A stretch of DNA of 64,000 bases from positions 62,001-126,000 of the forward strand of contig CAMVMX010000005.1 of NCBI GenBank assembly GCA_947168665.1. Direction: 5' to 3'. The stretch is from an uncultured Bacteroidales bacterium (GTDB taxonomy: Bacteria > Bacteroidota > Bacteroidia > Bacteroidales > P3). Shown here piece after piece: positions 44,529-51,945 of the stretch. Below the pieces are notes generated by a model. The model was given only the letters and a program-made list of their open reading frames with translations. It had not been told where the DNA came from and searched no databases. The translations under genes were made by a program, and so were the position numbers. Numbering within the stretch: position 1 is the first letter of the stretch; every line of letters starts with the position of its first letter.

Positions 44529-45689
44529 CTATTCGTATTTTTTAATCAGGTCGGTTACGCGGTCCAACTCTTCGCTCAATGTCGCACAGGCTTCGACGGC
44601 CACCCCGTTGGCGGGGTCGCTGTAGTGCTGCACAAACGGGACGGGCATGGCGTCAATCTTGTCAAGCGCATTTTGGATGGCTGCAATAACGTCGGCGTCC
44701 AATGCCGCGTCGCGGGAGTTCACAAAGTGGTGCAGCGAGTTCTCTTCATTGCGCTGCCCCTCAACGCCACCCATATAAACGTTGCGGATGCTGATGATGT
44801 TGTTGTGGAAATCGGTGATGGACATGTGGCTGTAGGGCGATTCGATGTAGGTGATGTCGGCTTGGCTGTAGGCCGAGGCGATTTTCGACGAACCCACCTC
44901 GTCGGCGATATCAATACAGCCCTGGACCATGGCCATCAATGCGGCCAGGCGGCTGGCGTAGGTGCTGCCCGCCATGCCGGCGTTCTTCATGTTCTCGCCA
45001 TAGCTGTGGTCGCTTCCGGCAACGGTGTAGGCCAGTTCCAGCTCGTCCAGTTTTTCGATGTGGCTTTTGGGTGCATCGTCGCCCATCCAGCCCACTTCCA
45101 GTTGGTAGCAGCGGTTGCGCAGGTCGCCTGCCACGGCCACGGCGTAAATCCACTCGTTAGCTGTGATGTCGGCCACATGGCGCGGCTGCCCGTTGCGGAA
45201 CAGGATGTATTCAATGGCATGGAATCCAAGCAAGGCGTTGCCCAGCCGTTCACCGGCTACCACATCGCCTTCCTCACCGCCCAGCGATTCAATCATGGCG
45301 GGACTGTTCATCAGGGTGTTGAATGCGTTCTCATCCAGCGGCCAACTGTCAATATGGGGGTCGATGCCGAAGTCGCCCGCAGCTCCGAAAAGGAAGGCTT
45401 CGCTTTTCTCCCACTGCTCGCGGGCTTCGAGAAATGTGGCACAGGCCTCGCTGATGCCGGCATCTGAGGGGTTCTGCTGTAGTGCTGCCAGTTGAGTGGC
45501 CAGTTGCTCGGCCTTGGCGGCCAATGCAGTGTAAGTGGGAGCCACTGTGTGGTTCACAAACTGCTCGTTAACAGCCTGTGCAGCAGTGTCCTCCAAATCA
45601 GTTTTGGATTCGTCCTTGCAGGCTCCCAGCCCCAAGGATGCGGCGGCCAGAAATGCCACCATGCTCAGTTTGATAGTGCTTTTTTTCAT
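44529..45689 (-). CDS. Imelysin family lipoprotein
   Basis: A 386-residue lipoprotein (signal FLAAASLGLGAC, Cys24). The imelysin signature GxHxxE is present as GFHAIE at residues 155-160, preceded by FGIDPHIDSWPLDENAFN. The fold is two helical bundles and is related to EfeO-type metal-binding proteins. Family members are tied to iron acquisition, and the peptidase activity once claimed for them is not general. It lies 23 bases before the di-haem oxidoreductase gene and 50 after the porin gene, so all are in one operon. Confidence 0.92.
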   Translation of the reverse strand: MKKSTIKLSMVAFLAAASLGLGACKDESKTDLEDTAAQAVNEQFVNHTVAPTYTALAAKAEQLATQLAALQQNPSDAGISEACATFLEAREQWEKSEAFLFGAAGDFGIDPHIDSWPLDENAFNTLMNSPAMIESLGGEEGDVVAGERLGNALLGFHAIEYILFRNGQPRHVADITANEWIYAVAVAGDLRNRCYQLEVGWMGDDAPKSHIEKLDELELAYTVAGSDHSYGENMKNAGMAGSTYASRLAALMAMVQGCIDIADEVGSSKIASAYSQADITYIESPYSHMSITDFHNNIISIRNVYMGGVEGQRNEENSLHHFVNSRDAALDADVIAAIQNALDKIDAMPVPFVQHYSDPANGVAVEACATLSEELDRVTDLIKKYE

Positions 45690-45739
45690 TTGTATGTAAT
45701 TTTAGTTGTGTTACTTGCAAATCGTGTGTCCGCCATCAC

Positions 45740-47068
45740 TCATTTCTTGAAGAATCCGCACCACGTGATGCCCACGGCCACGTATGGTTCGTTGTTGTAC
45801 TGCTCCTTCAATATTCTCATTCCGGCCTCGGCCTTTACGGCTATCTGGGGCAGGGGATAGTAGTTTACGCCTGCTGCCACCACTTGCCGCTCCGTCCACT
45901 CTGTGTCGTTGAATCCGGCGGCTGGTACAAAACTGTCATAGCGGTCATAGCGCCCGAACACATATAGCCGTGGATCGCCATGCCGGCGCTGAGTCCAGGC
46001 AAGCAGGTTCACGCCTGCCTCCAAAGCCACGTTCCATGCTCCTTTGCCTACAGCCGTGTGGGGGTATGGATTGCCGGTCATGGTGGTCTGGTTCTTGTTG
46101 CGGGTCGATATCAGTCCGGCGTCGGTCAGATATCCATAGTCGGCGTTGCCCCTCACGGTCACAAAATGGTCGCGGTAGGCGAAGTCGAAGGCACCAATCA
46201 TCACCGTTCCAGTAGCTCCGTAGTAGCGCGAGTCCTCCTTGTATATCCCGCGGGTGATGTCGTTGTTGAAACTGTTGCCTACATACCCGCTCAGGCTCAG
46301 CCGCAGGTTGTCCACCCCGGTAAAATCTAACCGGGCGGCACCTGCCAGAGAGTTGGCCGGGCGGAACTCGTAGGGCGATGCCGAGCCGTTGTGGATCCAG
46401 CCACTCTCGTCAAACAGGTTGCTGTTCAGCCCCGGCAGCAGCTGCACTTCGTAACGCCAGCTGCCCATGCGGCCCCACAGGCTGATGCCTGTCTCGTGCC
46501 ATGTGCAGGGCATAATCGTATTCTCACCCTCAGGGCGGTAGACGGTGAAGAAATGGTCGGGCGTGTGGTTGTTGTTGGTCATGCCCACGGGAACAACGAT
46601 ATGCCCCATGCGCAGGTTCAGCCGCCGCGAAAAGCTCTTCTGTACCCAAAACTGCTCCAGGGCAACCTCGCCGCCACGTTCCACTTCCTGTTCAAACTCG
46701 CCGGTTTCTTCCGTTTCCTTCTCCACGGCCGCCTCGGTGCCGCCGTGTTCAAACTCTATCTCCGTCCCCACCGACCATCCGTGTCCAAAGTCATAGCCCA
46801 GCATAATCACTGCATGGGGGATGTCCACGCGTCCGTGTCCCTTACTTTCGGTATATCGGTCGCTGTGCGAATAGCGAAAAACATTATCGCTATAAAAATT
46901 GTAGTTGTACACCGCTTCGCCATACCCACCAATGGTGAGCCTTTGTTTCTGTTGGGTGGTGTCGTCCTGGGCCTGGACTGTTCCGGCCAGCCCGGCCAGG
47001 AGCAGGGTGTAAACGGCCAGTTTGTTTAATGTCTTTGTAGAGAAAAAATGTAGGTTTCTGCAATCCAT
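45740..47068 (-). CDS. Outer-membrane porin-like barrel protein
   Basis: A 442-residue exported protein (signal peptide up to GTVQAQ, residue 34). The mature part is a 16- or 18-strand-type barrel with alternating polar and aromatic residues: RLTIGGYGEAVYNYNFYS, GTEIEFEHGG, NLRMGHIVVPVGMTNNNHTPD and a terminal aromatic strand YVAVGITWCGFF, close to the phosphate-selective porin O/P group. An acidic insert (EKETEETGEFEQEVERGGEV) may face metal ions or cations at the surface. It heads the imelysin/di-haem/ccsBA operon and probably provides the outer-membrane gate for its substrate. Confidence 0.85.
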   Translation of the reverse strand: MDCRNLHFFSTKTLNKLAVYTLLLAGLAGTVQAQDDTTQQKQRLTIGGYGEAVYNYNFYSDNVFRYSHSDRYTESKGHGRVDIPHAVIMLGYDFGHGWSVGTEIEFEHGGTEAAVEKETEETGEFEQEVERGGEVALEQFWVQKSFSRRLNLRMGHIVVPVGMTNNNHTPDHFFTVYRPEGENTIMPCTWHETGISLWGRMGSWRYEVQLLPGLNSNLFDESGWIHNGSASPYEFRPANSLAGAARLDFTGVDNLRLSLSGYVGNSFNNDITRGIYKEDSRYYGATGTVMIGAFDFAYRDHFVTVRGNADYGYLTDAGLISTRNKNQTTMTGNPYPHTAVGKGAWNVALEAGVNLLAWTQRRHGDPRLYVFGRYDRYDSFVPAAGFNDTEWTERQVVAAGVNYYPLPQIAVKAEAGMRILKEQYNNEPYVAVGITWCGFFKK

Positions 47069-47115
47069 ATAAATAACAATTTCAGTGTGGCGTATGCCAC
47101 GGTGTTTTCGAATTG

Positions 47116-47164
47116 CAAAAGTATATCAACCGCTCGTTTGGTCGAATACCTATTTTTCGGTATT
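47116..47164 (-). promoter_or_regulatory. Promoter with operator-like inverted repeat before the porin operon
   Basis: TACTTTTG on the - strand (47123-47116) forms the -7 box, 47 bases before the porin ATG. Just upstream, AATACC (47145-47150) and GGTATT (47159-47164) form an inverted repeat with an 8-base spacer over the expected -33 area, a good place for a repressor. Confidence 0.5.
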
Positions 47165-47313
47165 TTTGAAGAGCGGCAGGACTCTGTTGCCTGTCTATAG
47201 TCTTGTGTTATACGGCTCTGACGGCCAGTTGGCGGTGGGTTGTGGCTATAGCCCAGGCGGTGTCTGTGCATCAGTCGATGGATGTGCTGGCGCGTTGTTG
47301 TGACAATGAATTG

Positions 47314-47676
47314 TCAATCGTTCCTCTTCTGCTGGATAATCTCTTCCAGCCGCGGGCGGAAACTTTCGCCCCAGTCGCGCACCTGCTCTATTATAGGAAT
47401 GAGGCTATTCCCCAGTTTGGTGAGCGAGTATTCGGAGTGTCTGCCGAAGGGGTCGGCCACACGTCTTTCCACCACCCCATATTCCACCAACTCTTTCAGT
47501 TGCTGGGTCAGTACCCTTTCGTTGGCCTCATGGGGCATGGCGCGCATCAGCTCGGCCGGCCGGCGCGGCCCGCTGGCCAACTCGTAGATGATATAAGGTT
47601 TCCACTTGCCTCCCATCACCTCCATGGCCACGCGGAAGCCACATTTTGTGTCGATTGCAATCTTTTTGTTGTACAT
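47314..47676 (-). CDS. HxlR-family transcription regulator
   Basis: A 120-residue winged-helix regulator. The start is the ATG at 47676, set by the -7 box 11 bases upstream. The family pattern is CGFRVAMEVMGGKWKPYIIY, LASGPRRPAELMRAMP and ANERVLTQQLKELVEYGVVER followed by SEYSLTKLG. HxlR proteins often sense aldehydes, quinones or other electrophiles through an N-terminal cysteine; Cys12 stands in the right place. It is divergent from the alpha/beta hydrolase and old-yellow-enzyme genes, which are the likely targets, and it may also control itself. Confidence 0.94.
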   Translation of the reverse strand: MYNKKIAIDTKCGFRVAMEVMGGKWKPYIIYELASGPRRPAELMRAMPHEANERVLTQQLKELVEYGVVERRVADPFGRHSEYSLTKLGNSLIPIIEQVRDWGESFRPRLEEIIQQKRND

Positions 47677-47687
47677 GTTCTTGAGTG

Positions 47688-47718
47688 CAAAGATACGCTT
47701 TTTCCCCGACATGTGTCG
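47688..47718 (-). promoter_or_regulatory. hxlR promoter with palindromic operator candidate
   Basis: -7 box TATCTTTG on the - strand (47695-47688). The palindrome CGACA-TG-TGTCG at 47707-47718 falls in the spacer between -7 and -33, and is the best candidate site for the HxlR protein in the divergent region. Confidence 0.55.
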
Positions 47719-47762
47719 CCTACTGCGAAAATTATCAGTATAGCGGTATTCAGAAATAGCCG

Positions 47763-47770
47763 TAATTTTG
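47763..47770 (+). promoter_or_regulatory. -7 box before the alpha/beta hydrolase gene
   Basis: TAATTTTG at 47763-47770, eight bases before the ATG at 47779. A -33 element is not clear. Confidence 0.45.
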
Positions 47771-47778
47771 CAGCCGCA

Positions 47779-48693
47779 ATGAAAGAACTGAAAATAATGA
47801 CCAAACGTGGCATAATGCTTGATGCCGCGCTCTTTGAGAGCCAGCCCCCGGCTGGTGACGGAGGAGTGGACACTCCCAAGGGGGGTGCTGCGCATGCCGA
47901 CACAGTGCTGATAGCTGTCACGGGCATCCACGGCAATTTCTATTCCAACCCTTTCTATTACACGGTCGGCGACACCCTCTCCGCTGCCGGCATCGACTTC
48001 CTCTATGCCCAGACGTGCGATGCCTTTGGCACTATCCCCACCTTCAATATCCTCACTGGCACCCCGGAAACCATAGGGTCGTGGAACGAGCGTTTTGCCG
48101 ACTCCGTCGATGATGTATCCGCCTACGTCGACTATGCCCAGCAGCAGGGCTATCGTCACATAGTGCTGGCCGGGCATTCGCTGGGTGCCAACAAGGTCAT
48201 CCATTACCTCTCGTCGGTCCACGACAGGCGAGTGGAGCATTTCTTCCTGCTCAGCCCAGCCAATCTGGATTATATGACCAGCAGTGTGTCCGCCGCCGAG
48301 CGCGACTATGTGTACCGCCGTTTCGCCGCTGGACGGACTGCCGACATGCTCCCTTTCCCGCTGATGGGATGGGTGGAATGTCAGGTGGCTACTGCCTACG
48401 ACTGGCTTTTCAGTGGACTGCTGAATAATGTCCACACCTCGCCACAGGCCGATTTCAGCCAGGTGGAAAACCTCACCCACTCCGGGGCACTTCTGATTGG
48501 CACCTACGACAATTTTACCGACGGCGACCCTGTTGGTTTTCTCCGTCTCATCAACAGCCACATGCCTTCCGTCGACCGCAACAGGTTGCTCTTCATCGAA
48601 CGCACGGGACACACATATCAACAGAAGCACCAAGATCTTGCCGACCTTATCTTGAAAACGCTCAAACACTGGAACAATGAAAACAATATTTGA
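47779..48693 (+). CDS. Alpha/beta hydrolase (DUF1749-like)
   Basis: A 304-residue cytoplasmic hydrolase. The start at 47779 is chosen because a -7 box lies just upstream and the longer frame has no protein-like content. The oxyanion region VTGIHGNFYSNPFYYTVGD, the nucleophile elbow AGHSLGANKV with Ser134, and the late histidine in IERTGHTYQQKHQDL make the catalytic set. Such enzymes hydrolyse small esters or lactones. It overlaps the flavin oxidoreductase gene by 17 bases and is divergent from hxlR, so the pair is probably an electrophile-response operon. Confidence 0.85.
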   Translation: MKELKIMTKRGIMLDAALFESQPPAGDGGVDTPKGGAAHADTVLIAVTGIHGNFYSNPFYYTVGDTLSAAGIDFLYAQTCDAFGTIPTFNILTGTPETIGSWNERFADSVDDVSAYVDYAQQQGYRHIVLAGHSLGANKVIHYLSSVHDRRVEHFFLLSPANLDYMTSSVSAAERDYVYRRFAAGRTADMLPFPLMGWVECQVATAYDWLFSGLLNNVHTSPQADFSQVENLTHSGALLIGTYDNFTDGDPVGFLRLINSHMPSVDRNRLLFIERTGHTYQQKHQDLADLILKTLKHWNNENNI

Positions 48694-49645
48694 CACCACC
48701 ATGCTGCGTGCCACCGCGCTACGCAACCGCGTGTGGCGTTCCGCCACATGGCTCGGCTTGGCCGACTCCCAAGGCCAAGTCACCGACCCCGTCATCAGCA
48801 CCTATCAAGCTTTGGCCGAAGGCGGTGTCGCCATGATTGTGACAGGCCTCACCTCCATCTCGGCCATCGATGCTACCATCGGCGGCGAATGTCGATTTTT
48901 CGACGACACCTTCATCCCCGGCCACCGCCGTCTCACCGATGCCGTGCATCGCTGCGGAGCCTCTATCCTGTTGCAAACCGCTATGGTCGATGGTATGGTG
49001 GACGAGTTGTCTACCTCTCAGGTTGATGCCGTGGTCCATGCCTTTGGTGCCGCCGCCTGTCGAGCCGAGCGGGCGGGCTACGACGGTGTCCAAATTCATG
49101 CGGCACACTTCTTTTATCTCAGCAAATTCATATCCCCGCTCTTCAACCATCGCACCGATTGCTATGCCGGGGCGGCCATCCTGCCCGCTATACTCAGTGC
49201 CATGCGGGCCACCACCTCCCCCAATTTTCTTATCACCATGAAAATCAACAGTACCGATGAGTATCCTGGCGGCCTCGACCAGAATCGGTTTCTCGAAGCC
49301 TGCCACCTCATGCAGGGGCTCGATGCCATCGAGGTATCCGCCAACGGCACCTCGCGTCGGGGCATTCGTGCGGGGGTGAACGAAGGCCCATTCCTCCCTG
49401 CCGCTGCCCGGCTGGCCTCCGAGGTCGATACCCCTGTGGTGTTAGTGGGCGGTCTGCGCAGTGTGGAATATATCAACCATGTGCTGGCCGATACCTCCAT
49501 CGCCTACATCGGACTTTCACGCCCCCTTGTGTGCGAACCAAACCTTGTCCTTCGTTGGCAGCAAGGCGACACCACTCCCTCGCGCTGTATCAGCTGCAAC
49601 GGGTGCTACAGCACTGCAGGCCACCGCTGCGTGCGGCAACATTGA
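48677..49645 (+). CDS. Old yellow enzyme / NADH:flavin oxidoreductase family
   Basis: A 322-residue TIM-barrel flavoprotein. Family features: LRNRVWRSATWLGLAD at the start, GGVAMIVTGLTSI, and VQIHAAHFFYLSKFISP-type loop followed by NHRTDCYAG, where the usual text is HGAHGYLLSQFLSP. The C-terminus ends with CISCNGCYSTAGHRC, a cysteine cluster that resembles the iron-sulphur motif of the longer 2,4-dienoyl-CoA reductases but with different spacing and no following domain. It should reduce activated C=C bonds in electrophiles using FMN. It overlaps the hydrolase gene. Confidence 0.86.
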   Translation: MKTIFDTTMLRATALRNRVWRSATWLGLADSQGQVTDPVISTYQALAEGGVAMIVTGLTSISAIDATIGGECRFFDDTFIPGHRRLTDAVHRCGASILLQTAMVDGMVDELSTSQVDAVVHAFGAAACRAERAGYDGVQIHAAHFFYLSKFISPLFNHRTDCYAGAAILPAILSAMRATTSPNFLITMKINSTDEYPGGLDQNRFLEACHLMQGLDAIEVSANGTSRRGIRAGVNEGPFLPAAARLASEVDTPVVLVGGLRSVEYINHVLADTSIAYIGLSRPLVCEPNLVLRWQQGDTTPSRCISCNGCYSTAGHRCVRQH

Positions 49646-49730
49646 TGTGATTGTCCACTGTTTGAATGTGCAACCCTGTTGCCAGATCGCTCGAAGTTCG
49701 GCGCGGCGGCGGAGTTCCATGCCCCCGCAT

Positions 49731-49762
49731 TTTGCGCGTTCCGAAAAAAAACTGTATCTTTG
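49731..49762 (+). promoter_or_regulatory. Promoter of the GH29 fucosidase gene
   Basis: -33 TTTG at 49731-49734 and -7 box TATCTTTG at 49755-49762, 20 bases apart. The leader is about 50 bases. Confidence 0.75.
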
Positions 49763-49818
49763 CAGCGTCGTGCAGCCCGGCTGTCCGGCACGTTTTTATC
49801 ATCTAACATTTTGACGCT

Positions 49819-51207
49819 ATGAAGAAGACCATCTTTTCAGCCTTTTTGTTCGCCGCCCTCTGCGGCGCAGCGGCGGCCCAGTCTGCCCGCCTTCCGGAGT
49901 CGGACCCTGTCGTCCTGAACCGTATCGACCAGTGGCAGGACCTCAAATTCGGCTTCATGATGCACTGGGGCATTTATGCCCAATGGGGCGTTGTCGAGTC
50001 GTGGAGCATCTGCTCCGAGCCGTGGATTGACCGCAAGGGTATGCCCTACGATGAGTATAAGCGGCGTTACCAGGATTTGAACAAAACATTCAACCCCACT
50101 CAGTTCAATCCCGCCTCCATCGCCGATGCCGCCAAACGCGCCGGCATGAGGTACATGGTCTTTACCACCAAGCATCACGACGGATTCTGCATGTTCCGCA
50201 GTGCCGAGAGCGACTATGGCGTGGCGGGTGCCGACTGCCCTTACAGCCGTAACCCCCAGCCCGACATTACTCTCGACCTCGTCAATGCTTTCCGTGCCGC
50301 CGGTCTTTGGACGGGTCTCTATTTCTCCAAGCCCGACTGGCACCATCGCGACTATTGGGCCCCCGAATGGGCCACCCCCGACCGCAATGTCAACTATTCC
50401 ATCGCCGACCATCCTGACCGCTGGGAGAATTTCAAACGTTTTACCCACAACCAGATTCGCGAACTCACCCATAATTATGGCGACATCGACATCCTCTGGC
50501 TCGACGGTGGCTGGATCAGGCCCGAATGGAGCATCAACGACGAGTCGCGCCCCTGGCTGGGCTGCAGCCAGCGCGTGCAGGACATCGACATGGATGCCCT
50601 CGCCTCCATAGCCCGCAGCGACAATCCCGACCTCATCATCGTCGACCGCTCCGTGGGTGGCCGTTACGAGAATTACCGCACCCCCGAGAAGCAGGTGCCG
50701 GACACTTTGCTCCCCTACCCGTGGGAAACCTGCATGACCATGGGCGACAGCTGGTCCTACGTTCCCTCCGACCATTATAAAAGCACCACCCAGCTCGTCC
50801 ACATGTTAGCCGACGTTGTGGCCAAAGGTGGCAATCTTCTCCTCAACGTAGGCCCCGACGCGCAGGGCAACCTCCCGCCCCAGGCCCTCGAGCGGATGGA
50901 GCAGATAGGCGCCTGGCTCGATGCCAACGGGCGGGCCATCTATGCCACCCGTCCCCTCAGCCCCTATAGTGCTGGCGATGTACGCTTCACGCAAAGCAAA
51001 GACGGCAAGCACCGCTTTGCCATCCTGCTGCTCGACCAACCTGCCTCCACCGCCACCTTCACCGTTCCCTTCCGCGTCAAGAAAGCCCGCCTTGTGGCCC
51101 CCGTCAAGCGGAGCCGTGTCGACTGCCAGCCCGCCTCCGATGGCGGCACCCGCATCACCGTCACCCTCCCCGCGCCACAGGCCCATGCCCTTGCCGTTGA
51201 GTTCTGA
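49819..51207 (+). CDS. GH29 alpha-L-fucosidase, exported
   Basis: A 462-residue glycoside hydrolase. A signal peptide (TIFSAFLFAALCGAAAAQ) sends it to the periplasm. The TIM barrel shows MMHWGIYAQWG near residue 47, FTTKHHDGFCMF (115-126), GLYFSKPDWHHRDYW, and the nucleophile Asp229 in DIDILWLDGGWI. The last 80 residues form a small beta domain (FRVKKARLVAPVKR). It releases L-fucose from glycans. The fucose permease and the nucleotidyltransferase/kinase fusion at 13.8-16.3 kb could use the product, although they lie 33 kb away. It has its own promoter. Confidence 0.95.
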   Translation: MKKTIFSAFLFAALCGAAAAQSARLPESDPVVLNRIDQWQDLKFGFMMHWGIYAQWGVVESWSICSEPWIDRKGMPYDEYKRRYQDLNKTFNPTQFNPASIADAAKRAGMRYMVFTTKHHDGFCMFRSAESDYGVAGADCPYSRNPQPDITLDLVNAFRAAGLWTGLYFSKPDWHHRDYWAPEWATPDRNVNYSIADHPDRWENFKRFTHNQIRELTHNYGDIDILWLDGGWIRPEWSINDESRPWLGCSQRVQDIDMDALASIARSDNPDLIIVDRSVGGRYENYRTPEKQVPDTLLPYPWETCMTMGDSWSYVPSDHYKSTTQLVHMLADVVAKGGNLLLNVGPDAQGNLPPQALERMEQIGAWLDANGRAIYATRPLSPYSAGDVRFTQSKDGKHRFAILLLDQPASTATFTVPFRVKKARLVAPVKRSRVDCQPASDGGTRITVTLPAPQAHALAVEF

Positions 51208-51405
51208 CCCTCCAACCCCGGGATTCCCGCCTGCCGGCATGCCTCCGGCTCATCCCCCCACAGAGTGAATCTGCAGCAAGGGTATGTGGGCGGACAAATA
51301 TATAATTGTGAAAATGTTGAACGCCCCGTGGCCCACCCTCCGAGTTGTCAGGCATTCTGTGCTGTCATGCACCAGCACTCAGCCTCACTCGCCAATGGGC
51401 CGCAA

Positions 51406-51945
51406 TCAAGATTCGTAGAACAACTTTTTTACAAAAAGCACCATTGCCAGTATTCCAGCCAGGGCTCCCGCCGCTGCCCAGCCGCCCGCGCCATGGGGGT
51501 GCGCTGCTACATAATGACTCCACCTGCCCTGCCAATCCTGCACATCCACGCGGTAGGCCCTAATCCGCAGCAGCTTGTCATCATTCTCAGACATGTGCCG
51601 CATCAGCCTGTCGTAATCATCATCCGTTATCCACACCCTCACACTGTCGAAGGCCTCCTTGGGCAACAAGTCACACACAGCAAAGTCGGCATAAAACTCT
51701 GCCGGCACTCCATACATCTCCATATATCCGTATGCCAGCCCCAGCAGCATCCCCGACCCCGGAAACACTTCCCCTTTGCCAGTCTGCTCAAAACGGCCCA
51801 CCTGCGTTGCCAATGCCTTCAGCTCCCCAGGCTGCCGGGGAAAGAAAAACAACAGCATACACACCGCCGCCACCACAACCAGCAGCAACACCATCCACCA
51901 TCTTCTCACTCCGCCCTTCGTCTCCACACTGTTGTCACTATTCAT
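51406..51945 (-). CDS. Membrane protein with two terminal helices, function unknown
   Basis: A 179-residue protein with one hydrophobic helix near the N-terminus (WWMVLLLVVVAAVCMLLFFF, residues 16-35) and one near the C-terminus (GGWAAAGALAGILAMVLFVK). Between them lies a roughly 110-residue domain (EVFPGSGMLLGLAYGYMEMYG, VRVWITDDDYDRLMRHMSEND), probably periplasmic. No family is recognised. Its start overlaps the stop of the radical SAM gene by four bases, so it is made with it. Confidence 0.72.
   Translation of the reverse strand: MNSDNSVETKGGVRRWWMVLLLVVVAAVCMLLFFFPRQPGELKALATQVGRFEQTGKGEVFPGSGMLLGLAYGYMEMYGVPAEFYADFAVCDLLPKEAFDSVRVWITDDDYDRLMRHMSENDDKLLRIRAYRVDVQDWQGRWSHYVAAHPHGAGGWAAAGALAGILAMVLFVKKLFYES

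Noticed and set aside
47116-47164. A Fur box before the porin operon
   Set aside because: The inverted repeat does not follow the GATAATGATAATCATTATC pattern, so only a generic operator is proposed.
47203-47778. Upstream extension of the hydrolase frame on the + strand
   Set aside because: It runs opposite hxlR and the promoter lies at 47763-47770; the first residues with protein character begin at the ATG at 47779.
47677-48801. Upstream extension of the HxlR frame to a 495-residue protein
   Set aside because: The added part is antisense to the hydrolase gene and the hxlR -7 box lies inside it; the regulator starts at 47676.
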